From: ZC4RG30 sp040508085
GTDB taxonomy: Bacteria; Pseudomonadota; Gammaproteobacteria; Steroidobacterales; Steroidobacteraceae
Length of the DNA stretch: 37,320 bases
Reading direction: 5' to 3'
Assembly: GCA_040508085.1 (NCBI GenBank)
Contig: JBEVNO010000040.1
Location: 1 to 37,320 of the forward strand
Under the pieces are notes generated by a model. That model was given only the letters and a program-made list of their open reading frames with translations. It did no database searches and was not told where the DNA came from. Position numbers and translations under genes: made by a program. Positions within the stretch are counted from its first letter, which is position 1. Each line of letters starts with the position of its first letter. Positions 14,339 to 23,100 of the stretch are shown here, piece by piece.

Positions 14339-15187
14339 ATGCGTACCTGGTTCATCACTGGAGCCTCGCGCGGCTTCGGCGCCCTGATCGCGGCACAGGC
14401 GCTGGCTGCCGGCGATGCCGTCATCGCCACCGCCCGCGATCCACTGTCCATTCCCGCCGACATCCGCAACCATGCCAACGCGCTGGCGCTGCCGCTGGAC
14501 GTGGCGAACGAAACGCAGGCGCGTGATGCAGCCCGGGCTGGCGTGGAACGTTTCAGCCGCATCGATGTACTGCTGAACAACGCCGGCTATGGCCTCATTG
14601 GCGCCATCGAGGAGAGCAGCGCGGAGGAAGTGGAACGCATCTTTCGTACCAATGTGTTCGGCCTGCTCAATGTCACGCGCGCCGTACTGCCACAGATGCG
14701 CGCGCAGCGCGCCGGCCGGGTGCTCAACATCTCGTCCATCGGCGGTTATGCCTCGGCAATGGGGTTCGGCATCTACTGCGCCACCAAGTTTGCGGTGGAG
14801 GCGATCAGCGAATCGCTGCATGCTGAGCTCGCACCGCTTGGCATCCACACCACGGTCATCGAGCCGGGCTACTTCCGCACCAGTTTCCTCAGCGACAAAT
14901 CCGTGGCCAGCACCGCCACGCAGCTGGACGATTACGCGCAGACCGTCGGCAACGTGCGGCGCTTCGCGCAGGGCGCCGATGGTCAGCAGCCGGGCGACCC
15001 CCGCAAGCTGGCGGAGGCCGTGATGCAGTTGGTGGCTTCGCCGCAGCCACCGCTGCGCCTGCCGCTGGGTGCAGACACGGTGGCGCGCATCGAGCGGAAG
15101 CATCACGAGGTGGAGGCGGAGTTGGCGCGGTGGCGGGCGCTGTCCACGTCAACGGGCTTCATCGAAGCCACGAACAGCTGCAGCTGA
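14339..15187 (+). CDS. Classical SDR-family oxidoreductase
   Basis: 282 residues from ATG 14339, with AAGGA eight bases upstream. All classical motifs are present: T-G-A-S-R-G-F-G (residues 7-14), L-N-N-A-G-Y-G, the catalytic Ser in L-N-I-S-S-I-G-G, and Y-C-A-T-K, followed by P-G-Y-F-R-T-S-F. This matches the NADP-type oxidoreductases with extended C-terminus (about 275-285 aa; substrate-binding loop and helical tail). It lies 28 bases after the atypical SDR and is probably the last gene of the VOC-SDR-SDR unit controlled by the divergent LysR. Substrate unknown; the cluster suggests modification of a small aromatic or carbonyl compound, an inference from family only. Confidence 0.92.
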   Translation: MRTWFITGASRGFGALIAAQALAAGDAVIATARDPLSIPADIRNHANALALPLDVANETQARDAARAGVERFSRIDVLLNNAGYGLIGAIEESSAEEVERIFRTNVFGLLNVTRAVLPQMRAQRAGRVLNISSIGGYASAMGFGIYCATKFAVEAISESLHAELAPLGIHTTVIEPGYFRTSFLSDKSVASTATQLDDYAQTVGNVRRFAQGADGQQPGDPRKLAEAVMQLVASPQPPLRLPLGADTVARIERKHHEVEAELARWRALSTSTGFIEATNSCS

Positions 15188-15271
15188 TCCCAATATCGCA
15201 ACGATGAGCGCAATCCGCAGCGGGCGGTGGCGCCGCGGCGTGACTAAGGTAGGTCTACAGGGAGAGGTCCG

Positions 15272-15769
15272 ATGAGCTACACCATCGAAGTCAACGGCGT
15301 GCGCCATGAGGCAGATGTGGATGCCGATACGCCGCTGCTGTGGGTGCTGCGGGATATCTGGGGCCTGACCGGCACCAAGTTCGGCTGCGGCATTGCGCTG
15401 TGCGGCGCCTGCACGGTGCACGTCGACGGGCAGGCGCGGCGCGCCTGCGTTACGCCGATTGCCGCGATCGGCACGCACGCCGTGCGCACCATCGAGTCGC
15501 TGCATCAGACCCGCGAAGGCGCGGCCCTGCAGAACGCGTGGGCCGCCCTTGATGTCGTGCAATGCGGCTATTGCCAGTCCGGACAATTGATGTCGGCCGC
15601 GGCGCTGCTGGCGGCGAACGCTGCCCCCACTGATGCCGATATCGATGCGGTGATGGCGGGCAACATCTGCCGCTGCGGCACGTACAGCCGCATCCGTGCC
15701 GGCATCCAGCAGGCGGCCGCCGCCCTGCATGGCGCCGGCCAGCCGCCCTCATCGGCGGTGGCGACATGA
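15272..15769 (+). CDS. Molybdenum hydroxylase 2Fe-2S subunit (isoquinoline 1-oxidoreductase alpha-like)
   Basis: 165 residues with GGGAGAGG before ATG 15272. Plant-type ferredoxin cluster ligands Cys39, Cys44, Cys47, Cys59 (G-C-G-I-A-L-C-G-A-C), then the four-helix domain with the second 2Fe-2S cluster at Cys98, Cys101 (Q-C-G-Y-C) and Cys133, Cys135 (C-R-C-G-T-Y). Gln97 contacts the molybdopterin in this family. It relays electrons from the Mo site to the downstream cytochrome. Length and motifs match IorA-type small subunits. The stop overlaps the next start (ATGA). The subunit has no signal peptide and would be co-exported with the Tat-bearing large subunit. Confidence 0.93.
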   Translation: MSYTIEVNGVRHEADVDADTPLLWVLRDIWGLTGTKFGCGIALCGACTVHVDGQARRACVTPIAAIGTHAVRTIESLHQTREGAALQNAWAALDVVQCGYCQSGQLMSAAALLAANAAPTDADIDAVMAGNICRCGTYSRIRAGIQQAAAALHGAGQPPSSAVAT

Positions 15770-17940
15770 GTGCCTTGGTCTCGCAGGTCTCACGACGCAC
15801 CTTCCTCGGCACATCGATGGCGGTCGGCGGCAGCCTGCTGGTCGCATTCCCGCTGGATACGCAGTCACAGGAGGACGCGGCCCCGCTGCCCACGCCGCAG
15901 GCCTTCATCCGCATCGACCCCAGCGGACAGGTCACGCTGATCCTGCCGTATGTGGAGATGGGGCAGGGTGCCTATACGGCGCAGGCGCAGATCCTGGCAG
16001 AGGAGCTGGAGGTGGATCCCGCCGGCGTGCGTATCGAGGCCGCGCCGCCCCAGGAACCGCTGTATGCCAGTCCGTTGTTCGGTGGACAGATCACCGGGGG
16101 CTCCGGGTCGCTGCGCGGCGCGTGGATGACCATGCGTACCGCGGGCGCGGCGGCGCGCCTGATGCTGGTCCAGTCCGCCGCGAGCCGCTGGCGCGTGCCG
16201 GCAGCGGCATGCAGTGCCGCGGCAGGCCGCGTGGTGCATGTCGCCACGCAACGCAGCTTCGGCTACGGCGAGCTCGCGGCCGATGCGGCGCGCCTGCCAG
16301 TGCCGCGCACGCCGCGGCTCAAGCAGCCCAGCCAGTTCAAGGTAATGGGTCGGCCGCAGAAGCGGCTGGACACTCCCGCCAAGATCAATGGCACCGCTGT
16401 GTTCAGCATCGACGTGCGACCGCCCGGACTGCGCCACGCCATGGTCACCGCTTCGCCGGTGTTTGCGGGCCGGCTGGCCGCGGTGGATGCGCAGGGCGCG
16501 CTGGCCATCCAGGGTGTGCGGCAGGTCGTGCGCACCGACAACGCCGTAGCCGTGGTGGCGGACCACACTTGGGCGGCGCGCAAGGGCCTGGCGGCGTTGC
16601 GGCTGGAATGGGATGAAGGCGCGGCGGCGGGCTTGAGCACGGCCGATCTGCTCGCAGCGGCGGATGCCGCGCTGGACCGCAGCGGCCTGATCGCTGCCGA
16701 GACCGGCGACGTGCGTGGCGCGGAAGCTGCCGCCACATCGCGCTACGAAGCGGTGTTCCGCCTGCCCATGCTGGCACATGCCTCGATGGAGCCACTGAGC
16801 TGCACCGTGCACTGGACTCCACAGCGCTGCGAAGTGTGGCTGGGAAGCCAGATCCTGGCGCGTGCGCAGCGCACGGCGGCGGAGGCAGCTGGCCTGCCCC
16901 CGGGGCAGGTGATCGTGCACAACCACCTGCTCGGCGGCGGCTTCGGGCGGCGGCTGGAAGTGGACTATGTGGCCCAGGCGGTAACCATTGCGCGACAGGT
17001 CGATGGGCCCGTGAAGGTGACCTGGAGCCGTGAGGAAGACATGCAGCATGACTTCTACCGCTTCCACAACCACAGTCGTGTCAGCGTCGGCATGGATGGC
17101 GCGGGTCAGCCCGTGAGCTGGCGCCATCGCATCGTGGGTCCGAACATCATGGCGCGCTTCCTGCCGGCGTACCAGAAGGACGGCATCGACCTGGACGTCG
17201 TCGACGGCGCGAAAGGCCCCTACGACATCCCGCATGTGCTGGTGGATTTCGTGCGCAACGAGGCGCCGGCAGGATTGTCCACCGGCAACTGGCGCGGCGT
17301 GGGCGCCACCCGCAATGTGTTCATTGTCGAGAGCGTCATCGACGAGCTCGCGCATCGCGCGGGCAGTGATGTGGTCGCCTATCGCCGCGCCCTGATCCGC
17401 TCCTCGCCACGCACGCGTGCCGTGCTCGACATGCTCGCTGCGCGACCTGCGTGGACCACGCCCCTGGAGCGGCCCACTGCGCAGCAAGGCCGCCGTGGCC
17501 GCGGCATCGCCGTGTTCGAGGCATTCGGCAGCCACCTCGCCATGTGTGCCCGGGTGCTGGTCGCGCCGACGGGCGCCGTGCGTGTCGAACACGTGGACTG
17601 CGTCATCGATACAGGCTTCGTGGTGAACCCCGACGTGGTGCGGGCGCAGATTGAAGGCGGCATCAACTTCGGACTGTCTGCTGTGCTGTATGGACGGATC
17701 ACGGTGGCAGGGGGCCGCATACAGCAGGGGAACTTCGACACATACCCCGTGCTGCGCATGCATGAGGCTCCGGCCATCGAGGTGCACATTATCTCCAGCG
17801 GCGAAGAGCCGGGCGGCGTGGGCGAGCCCGGAACCTCCGGCATTTTTGCCGCCGTTGCCAATGCAGTGTTCGATGCCACCGGCCAGCGGCTACTGTCGCT
17901 GCCCATCGACGCGGCGCAGCTGCGGCCGGTGCAGGCATGA
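15766..17940 (+). CDS. Molybdopterin-binding subunit, isoquinoline 1-oxidoreductase beta-like, Tat-exported
   Basis: 724 residues, in range for IorB-type large subunits. N-terminal Tat signal S-R-R-T-F-L-G (residues 9-15) and hydrophobic segment. Two Mo-binding domains follow, with G-Q-G-A-Y-T near the first and the glycine-rich stretch G-G-G-F-G-R-R (about 386-392) characteristic of molybdopterin-cytosine-dinucleotide proteins; the conserved catalytic Glu is expected in G-V-G-E-P-G near the C-terminus. The large subunit hydroxylates a substrate such as an N-heterocycle or aldehyde next to the ring nitrogen or carbonyl, using water. Substrate not determinable. Overlaps by ATGA at both ends, so the three subunits are tightly coupled. 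Gene-level assignment to isoquinoline specificity should not be made. Confidence 0.92.
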   Translation: MSALVSQVSRRTFLGTSMAVGGSLLVAFPLDTQSQEDAAPLPTPQAFIRIDPSGQVTLILPYVEMGQGAYTAQAQILAEELEVDPAGVRIEAAPPQEPLYASPLFGGQITGGSGSLRGAWMTMRTAGAAARLMLVQSAASRWRVPAAACSAAAGRVVHVATQRSFGYGELAADAARLPVPRTPRLKQPSQFKVMGRPQKRLDTPAKINGTAVFSIDVRPPGLRHAMVTASPVFAGRLAAVDAQGALAIQGVRQVVRTDNAVAVVADHTWAARKGLAALRLEWDEGAAAGLSTADLLAAADAALDRSGLIAAETGDVRGAEAAATSRYEAVFRLPMLAHASMEPLSCTVHWTPQRCEVWLGSQILARAQRTAAEAAGLPPGQVIVHNHLLGGGFGRRLEVDYVAQAVTIARQVDGPVKVTWSREEDMQHDFYRFHNHSRVSVGMDGAGQPVSWRHRIVGPNIMARFLPAYQKDGIDLDVVDGAKGPYDIPHVLVDFVRNEAPAGLSTGNWRGVGATRNVFIVESVIDELAHRAGSDVVAYRRALIRSSPRTRAVLDMLAARPAWTTPLERPTAQQGRRGRGIAVFEAFGSHLAMCARVLVAPTGAVRVEHVDCVIDTGFVVNPDVVRAQIEGGINFGLSAVLYGRITVAGGRIQQGNFDTYPVLRMHEAPAIEVHIISSGEEPGGVGEPGTSGIFAAVANAVFDATGQRLLSLPIDAAQLRPVQA

Positions 17941-18590
17941 AGTGGCCATCACGCATGCAGTTGGCAGGCATATGCGCTGCCCTGTTCGTGGCGGCGTGTG
18001 TAGCGCCGTCGCACGATGCGCCACCGCCCTTTGTGCAGGGGAAGTCGGTCGCGGCGCCGTTGCGAACTCCGGCGGACTTCGCTTCCATCGGCGATCGCCG
18101 ACAGCGCTCGGTTGCGCTGTTCGTGGAAGCAGCGCGTGTCATCGAGAGCCCGCGCTGCCTCAACTGCCATCCGGCCACACGCATGCCGACGCAGGGAGAG
18201 GATCTGCATCCGCACGTCCCGTACCTGCAGGCAGGGGACGCCGGGCATGGTCTGCCAGGACTTGCCTGTGCCACCTGCCATCAGGCCAGCAACGTGCCGA
18301 CGCTGTCAGCGATCCCCGTCATCCCGGGCAACGAGCATTGGGCACTGGCTCCGGCTTCAATGGCCTGGCAGGGCCGCAGCACGGCCCAGATCTGTGCGCA
18401 GATCAAGGATCCCCAGCGCAATGGCGGACGCAGCCTGGCGCAGATCAGTGAGCACATGGGCAAGGATGCGCTGGTCGGCTGGGCATGGAATCCCGGCGCC
18501 AACCGCGTGCCGGCACCCGGCACGCAGCTGGTGTTTGGTGCCCTTATAGAAGCATGGATCGCCACCGGCGCGGCGTGTCCGGAAGCCTGA
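17937..18590 (+). CDS. Diheme c-type cytochrome lipoprotein, electron acceptor of the Ior-type enzyme
   Basis: 217 residues overlapping the Mo subunit by ATGA. Lipobox F-V-A-A-C (Cys21) after a hydrophobic signal, so it is anchored in a membrane facing the periplasm. Two heme-attachment motifs: C74-L-N-C77-H78 and C111-A-T-C114-H115, with an acidic/His-rich segment between them and a candidate axial Met later (E-H-M-G-K-D-A). The C-terminal ~100 residues (Q-G-R-S-T-A-Q-I-C-A-Q-I-K-D-P, W-A-W-N-P-G) look like a partner-specific domain. Similar proteins are often annotated only as an isoquinoline 1-oxidoreductase subunit. Its position predicts electron flow from Mo and Fe-S to heme to the respiratory chain. 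Confidence 0.88.
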   Translation: MKWPSRMQLAGICAALFVAACVAPSHDAPPPFVQGKSVAAPLRTPADFASIGDRRQRSVALFVEAARVIESPRCLNCHPATRMPTQGEDLHPHVPYLQAGDAGHGLPGLACATCHQASNVPTLSAIPVIPGNEHWALAPASMAWQGRSTAQICAQIKDPQRNGGRSLAQISEHMGKDALVGWAWNPGANRVPAPGTQLVFGALIEAWIATGAACPEA

Positions 18591-18607
18591 ATCCGCCAGG
18601 CGGCCCA

Positions 18608-19135
18608 CTAGCGTCGGCGAAACTGCAGCGGTGCGACGCCGACGTGGCGCCGGAACTGCGATGCAAACGCCGACGGTGAGCGATAGCCCACCGCCAGCGC
18701 GATCTCGGTGATGCTGAGCGAGGTCTGCGCCAGCAGCTGCAGCGCCTTCTGTATGCGTTGCGCGATCAGCCACTCCCGCGGTGTCATGTCCGAGGCCAGG
18801 CGGAATGCCGTGCAGAAGTGCCAGCGGCTCAGATTCAGCAATGCGCCCAGTTCATCGAGACTGGGGGGCTCGTCCAGGCGCTCCAGCATGTAGCGCGTCA
18901 CGCGTTGCAGCTGCCAGCGAGTGAGTCCCCGCGTAGCATTATCGCGCCGTGCCAGGGCCAGCTCGTTGCGCAGCCGCCTGACGGCCACACTTACTTGCGC
19001 AGCGCATGCCAGGCTGGCGGCAATCTGTGGCAGGCTCAGGATCTCCAGCAGCCGGTCAGACAGCTGCCGCAGTTCCCCGCTGAACTGTGCTGGAGTCCGC
19101 TCCGGTGCCGAGGACAATTCGCGCCAGTGATCCAC
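18608..19135 (-). CDS. AraC-family transcriptional regulator with short N-terminal domain
   Basis: 175 residues from the GTG at 19135, which has GGCGGAGA just upstream; the frame opens at a GTG at 19162 (184 residues), limited by a TGA at 19178. The C-terminal AraC domain has two helix-turn-helix units: S-L-D-E-L-G-A-L-L-N-L-S-R-W-H-F-C-T-A-F and S-I-T-E-I-A-L-A-V-G-Y-R-S-P-S-A-F-A-S-Q-F-R-R-H-V-G-V-A-P. Only about 75 residues precede it, all helical, too short for a cupin ligand domain. It is convergent with the Ior-type operon (17-base gap), which it may regulate; a direct target is not shown. The upstream region contains an inverted repeat. Confidence 0.85.
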   Translation of the reverse strand: MDHWRELSSAPERTPAQFSGELRQLSDRLLEILSLPQIAASLACAAQVSVAVRRLRNELALARRDNATRGLTRWQLQRVTRYMLERLDEPPSLDELGALLNLSRWHFCTAFRLASDMTPREWLIAQRIQKALQLLAQTSLSITEIALAVGYRSPSAFASQFRRHVGVAPLQFRRR

Positions 19136-19210
19136 GAGTTCTCCGCCTGGTGACGGACGCACTCTAGGGTCGGCGATTCAGGCCCGGAATCTCCCGATTG
19201 GTTGATGTAA

Positions 19211-19229
19211 TGTGAACCTGCAATTCACA
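19211..19229. promoter_or_regulatory. Inverted repeat TGTGAA-N7-TTCACA upstream of the AraC gene
   Basis: Perfect six-base arms in a 19-bp element in the region between the AraC gene and the metallopeptidase stop. It resembles a CRP half-site pair, but the spacing (TGTGA-N9-TCACA) is three bases longer than the CRP consensus, so CRP binding is unlikely. Candidate operator for AraC autoregulation or another dimeric regulator. Confidence 0.4.
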
Positions 19230-19255
19230 ATCCCCGGCATCCTGCCGACATACGG

Positions 19256-21355
19256 TCAGTGCAGCGCATCCAGCGCCTTGCCGGCGGCCTCGATCAGCGC
19301 CTCCGGGCCCACCGGCGCGCTGGTGGCCTCGATCATCCACATGTCCGGCGTCACCGAACCGATGCGCGCCACGCGCTCGAACTCGGCACCGAAGTCGCCG
19401 GCCTTGCTCATCTGCGCTTCCACCTGGAAGGCGATCATGTGGCCGATGGGGTAGTTGGGCAGGTACAGGAACTCGTTGATCATGTGCGAGTAGATGCCCA
19501 GCAGCGTCACGTCGCGCACGCCGAACACCGGCGCATACCAGCGGTTCCATACTTCCCGTGAAATGCCGATCACCGCCTCACGTAGTTGCGCGGCGGTGGC
19601 ATCCGGATGCGCATACATCCAGCGCCACACCTGCATGTCCACCAGCGCCACGCCGCCGATCTCATAAGCACCCCAGAAACTGTCCAGCGTCTGCATGGCG
19701 CGCGTCTGCGCATCCGGCGTGCCCAGGCCGAGCAGCTCCAGGTCGCGGTGCTGGCAGGTGAAGGCCAGTGCTTCGGTGAAGGCGGTGTTGGGCACGCCGT
19801 TCAGGCTGTAGAAGTCGATGTCGTTCATCGAGAAGGTCTGCTCGACGTTGTGGCACATCTCGTGGACGGCGATGTTGTAGCCCTTGTAATCCATGCCGCC
19901 GCGTTCGATGCGGGTGCGCAGCCGCGCCGGCACGCCGCGCATGCCAGTGCCCATGGCATGGCCCGAGCCACGCGCCGGGTCCACGGCAATGTGCTTTGCC
20001 ACGTAATCCGCGCGGGCCGGCGCGAAGCCCAGCTTGCGCAGCAGGCCGGGAATATCCTTCTCATAGGCGGCCGCGTCGGGATAGCGCTGCGCGATCAGCG
20101 CATCCAGCTGCTGCTCGCTCATGGTGCTGCCGGCTCGGAAGCCGCCGTACCAGATGTCGAAAGGCTCGAGCTTGCGGCCCAGTCGCCTGGCGATCAGCCT
20201 GGCCGTGCGCTGCACCTGCGGCGAACCCAGGATCTGCTCCAGCATGGCCTGCACGCGCGCTTCGGGCAGCTGCCGCTCGCCCTCGAAATTGCGCAGGATC
20301 CAGCTGGGACGGTCGGGCGAGTAGCGGTCGATCACGCGCTGCGCCTGGAAATTCTGCAGCAGGCGCGCATAGCGCGTGTCGGGCTCGCGCGCGCTATCCA
20401 CCGCTCCCGCCGGTGGTGCGCCGGCCGGCGGCGCACCGGCCGGCGCATCGTTCACGGCAGCGCGGGTCACCGCATTGGTCACCGGGTTCCAGTCCACCAG
20501 CGGGTTGTCGATGACCACCGCCGGAATCTCCTGCGCCACGATGCGCTCCATCACGCGCTGGATGGTGCGCTGCCTGGCAAGGCCGGTGCGGCCCTCGGCA
20601 TAGTTGGCCTTGATCTCGTCGCGCAGGTTCCAGTGCGACAGCAATCGCTTGCCGGCGGGAAACAGGCGCTGGCCGCGCGCGTCGACCAGGTGGTGCATCC
20701 AGATGTTGTAGCTGGCGATGTAGGCGCCGGATGCCGCGCGCGCGTCGGCCTCGGCCTGGTTCGCGGCAGCCGGCAGGCGCTGGCGGAATTCCTCCACCAG
20801 CCTGGTTTCGGCCCACTGTCGCCGTGACCAGCCGGGGCCATCCCGCGTGCGCTCGGCGAGAGTGGTGAGCGGGAAGTTCAGCAGCGCCGTGAAGGCGAGC
20901 TTGTTGGCGAAGAAATCATCCAGCAGGTGGGCGGTGGGGCTCCAGGCCGAGAACACCTCGTCATAGGCTTCCACCGGGCCCAGGTCCAGGTCCGCGGGCA
21001 CATTCAGCTCGCGCGAGATCTCCTGCGCGTGGCCGTAGATCATCTCGAGGTTGTGCTCGAAGCGGGCGAACAGCGCATCGATGGCCGCCGGCGTGCCGGC
21101 AAAGTTGTCGCGTACGAAACCGGTGAAGGCCAGGGTGTCGCCGTCCTCCGCACGCCACAACGCGCCCACCTGCGTGATGCCGCGCCGGGCGCGTGCACGC
21201 TGGGCCTCGCCGTAGCGGGCGACGAGCTCGGTCTCGAGCGAGCTGCGCACTGCGGCATCGGCTGCAGGAACCGCAACGGTCTGCGCCGTGCCTCCTTGCG
21301 CTGCAACCAGCAGCAGCCCCGCAGCCAGCAATGCCCAGGCCTTGCGTGCGCTCAT
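19256..21355 (-). CDS. Exported zinc metallopeptidase (gluzincin, M3-like)
   Basis: 699 residues from ATG 21355, six bases after GGGAG (ATG 21361 abuts the GGGAG). Sec signal peptide M-S-A-R-K-A-W-A-L-L-A-A-G-L-L-L-V-A-A. The zinc motif is H498-E-M-C-H502, with a third ligand Glu528 in F-T-E-A-L-A-F, a spacing of about 30 from the first His as in thimet-oligopeptidase-type (M3) enzymes. The rest is mostly helical, as expected for a channelled oligopeptidase. Residues around 320-335 hold an A-P-P-A-G tandem linker. It likely degrades oligopeptides in the periplasm. Exact MEROPS family is uncertain. Divergent from the M28 peptidase gene across only 56 bases. Confidence 0.85.
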   Translation of the reverse strand: MSARKAWALLAAGLLLVAAQGGTAQTVAVPAADAAVRSSLETELVARYGEAQRARARRGITQVGALWRAEDGDTLAFTGFVRDNFAGTPAAIDALFARFEHNLEMIYGHAQEISRELNVPADLDLGPVEAYDEVFSAWSPTAHLLDDFFANKLAFTALLNFPLTTLAERTRDGPGWSRRQWAETRLVEEFRQRLPAAANQAEADARAASGAYIASYNIWMHHLVDARGQRLFPAGKRLLSHWNLRDEIKANYAEGRTGLARQRTIQRVMERIVAQEIPAVVIDNPLVDWNPVTNAVTRAAVNDAPAGAPPAGAPPAGAVDSAREPDTRYARLLQNFQAQRVIDRYSPDRPSWILRNFEGERQLPEARVQAMLEQILGSPQVQRTARLIARRLGRKLEPFDIWYGGFRAGSTMSEQQLDALIAQRYPDAAAYEKDIPGLLRKLGFAPARADYVAKHIAVDPARGSGHAMGTGMRGVPARLRTRIERGGMDYKGYNIAVHEMCHNVEQTFSMNDIDFYSLNGVPNTAFTEALAFTCQHRDLELLGLGTPDAQTRAMQTLDSFWGAYEIGGVALVDMQVWRWMYAHPDATAAQLREAVIGISREVWNRWYAPVFGVRDVTLLGIYSHMINEFLYLPNYPIGHMIAFQVEAQMSKAGDFGAEFERVARIGSVTPDMWMIEATSAPVGPEALIEAAGKALDALH
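20402..20446 (-). repeat. In-frame 15-bp tandem repeat coding APPAG linker
   Basis: Forty-five bases coding about three tandem A-P-P-A-G units in the metallopeptidase, on the minus strand. The DNA units are near-identical, so slippage-driven length variation between strains is plausible. In the protein it marks a flexible, proline-rich linker between two helical domains. Confidence 0.7.
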
Positions 21356-21411
21356 CGCCATCTCCCGACAACTGGCGCGGCGCGCCCGGATCGCGCAGCA
21401 TAGACCGCATC

Positions 21412-23085
21412 ATGAACACGACCAAATCACCACTTGTTGCCGCCGGCCTCGTGGCCTGCGCCGTGCTGGCTGCCTGCGCGCGCGCGCCCGAAGGGCCCAC
21501 CTTCAATTCCGATCGCATCACTGCGGATGTGAGCATCCTCGCTTCGGACGATTTCCAGGGCCGCGCACCGGTCACGGACGGCGAGCAGAAGACGGTGGCT
21601 TACCTGATCAAGCAGCTGCAGGAAGGCGGCCTGGAACCGGGCGGTGACCTGCAGCCCGATGGCAAGCGCGCCTGGACGCAGGATGTCCCCCTGGTGCGCG
21701 CGGAGATCGAGGGCGCCACGAAGATCCAGATACGCGCCGGACGCGACACGCTGGCCTGGAAGCAGGGTGAGCAGGTCGCCATCCGTGCCGCGCAGACCGG
21801 CGTGGACCACGTCACGCTGGCCAATGCGCCGCTGGTGTTCGTCGGCTACGGCGTCACCGCACCGGAGCGCAACTGGGATGATTTCAAGGGCCAGGATCTC
21901 ACCGGCAAGATCGCCCTGTTCCTGGTCAACGACCCGGATTTCGAAACCGGCCAGGGTGATTTCGGCGGCAAGGCCATGACCTACTACGGGCGCTGGACGT
22001 ACAAGTTCGAGGAGGCGGCCCGTCGCGGCGCCACCGGTGCGCTGGTGATCCATGAAACCGCGCCGGCCTCCTATGGCTGGAATGTGGTCAGCGGCAGCGG
22101 TACCGAACCGGTGTTCGACGTGCGGCGCGCCAACCCGCTGCAGCAGCATGTGCCGGTGCAGGGCTGGATCCAGCGCGACGCCGTGGTGGATCTGTTCCGC
22201 CGCGCCGGGCTCGACTTCGAGCAGGCGAAGGCGCAGGCGGCCACGCGCGCGTTTGCGCCGGTGACACTCCCGAATATCACCTTCTCCACCGACTTCAAGG
22301 TGAAGAGCGAGGAGGTAGTGTCGAAGAACGTGCTGGCGGTGCTCACCGGCACGCAGCATGCGGATGAGTTCATCCTCTACACCTCGCATTGGGATCATCT
22401 CGGCGTGGGTGAGCCGGACGCTACCGGCGACAACATCTACAACGGTGCGGTCGACAACGCAGCCGGCAGCGCCCAACTGCTGGAGATTGCGCGCACTTTC
22501 GCCAAGTCGCCGCGCACCCGGCGCTCGCTGGCCTTCCTGTGGGTGACGGCGGAGGAGCAGGGCCTGCTTGGTTCGGAGTACTACGGTTCCAATCCGGTGT
22601 ATCCGCTGGCGAAGACTGTTGCCAACCTCAACACCGATGCCCCCAGCCCCACCGCTCCCGCGAAGAACTTCACCACCTCCGGCGATGCCCCACTGACGCT
22701 GCAGGACATGCTGGTGGAGGAAGGCAGGAAGCTGCAGCGCGAGTACTCGCCGGACAGCCATCCCGAAGCCGGCTACTTCTTCCGCTCCGATCATTTCTCG
22801 CTGGCCAAGCGCGGCGTGCCCGCCATCTCCTTCGGCAGTGGCGACAACCTCGTCGAGGGCGGCACCGAGGCTGGCACGGCATGGGAAGACGCCTATCGCG
22901 ACAAGCACTACCACGCGCCCTCTGACCAGATCGGCGCCGAGTGGCGCAGCGATGGCATCGTGGAGGACGCAAAGCTGCTGTATGCACTGGGCCATCGCCT
23001 CGCCGAGTCGCGCGAATGGCCGGCGTGGAAGGACGGCGCCGAGTTCAAGGCGCTGCGTGATGCGAGCGCTGCCGAGCGGCAGTAA
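21412..23085 (+). CDS. M28-family zinc peptidase lipoprotein with PA domain
   Basis: 557 residues from ATG 21412; the frame extends to 21193 but that part overlaps the divergent gene. Lipobox A-V-L-A-A-C22, so membrane-anchored and periplasmic. A protease-associated (PA) domain covers about 140-245 (F-V-G-Y-G-V-T, G-K-I-A-L-F, A-A-R-R-G-A-T-G-A-L-V-I-H). The co-catalytic two-zinc M28 core follows with His326 (S-H-W-D-H), Asp348 (V-D-N-A-A-G), catalytic Glu381 and ligand Glu382 (A-E-E-Q-G), Asp409 (N-T-D-A-P) and His501 (Y-H-A-P-S-D), the full set. It is an aminopeptidase-type enzyme that would act with the divergent metallopeptidase in periplasmic peptide breakdown. rmuC follows after 15 bases. 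Confidence 0.93.
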   Translation: MNTTKSPLVAAGLVACAVLAACARAPEGPTFNSDRITADVSILASDDFQGRAPVTDGEQKTVAYLIKQLQEGGLEPGGDLQPDGKRAWTQDVPLVRAEIEGATKIQIRAGRDTLAWKQGEQVAIRAAQTGVDHVTLANAPLVFVGYGVTAPERNWDDFKGQDLTGKIALFLVNDPDFETGQGDFGGKAMTYYGRWTYKFEEAARRGATGALVIHETAPASYGWNVVSGSGTEPVFDVRRANPLQQHVPVQGWIQRDAVVDLFRRAGLDFEQAKAQAATRAFAPVTLPNITFSTDFKVKSEEVVSKNVLAVLTGTQHADEFILYTSHWDHLGVGEPDATGDNIYNGAVDNAAGSAQLLEIARTFAKSPRTRRSLAFLWVTAEEQGLLGSEYYGSNPVYPLAKTVANLNTDAPSPTAPAKNFTTSGDAPLTLQDMLVEEGRKLQREYSPDSHPEAGYFFRSDHFSLAKRGVPAISFGSGDNLVEGGTEAGTAWEDAYRDKHYHAPSDQIGAEWRSDGIVEDAKLLYALGHRLAESREWPAWKDGAEFKALRDASAAERQ

Positions 23086-23100
23086 GTGGCGGCAGGCTCC

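Noticed and set aside
15865..17787. 640-codon minus-strand frame opposite the Mo subunit
   Set aside because: Antisense to a clear Mo-hydroxylase gene; no motifs or start signals, composition typical of a shadow frame.
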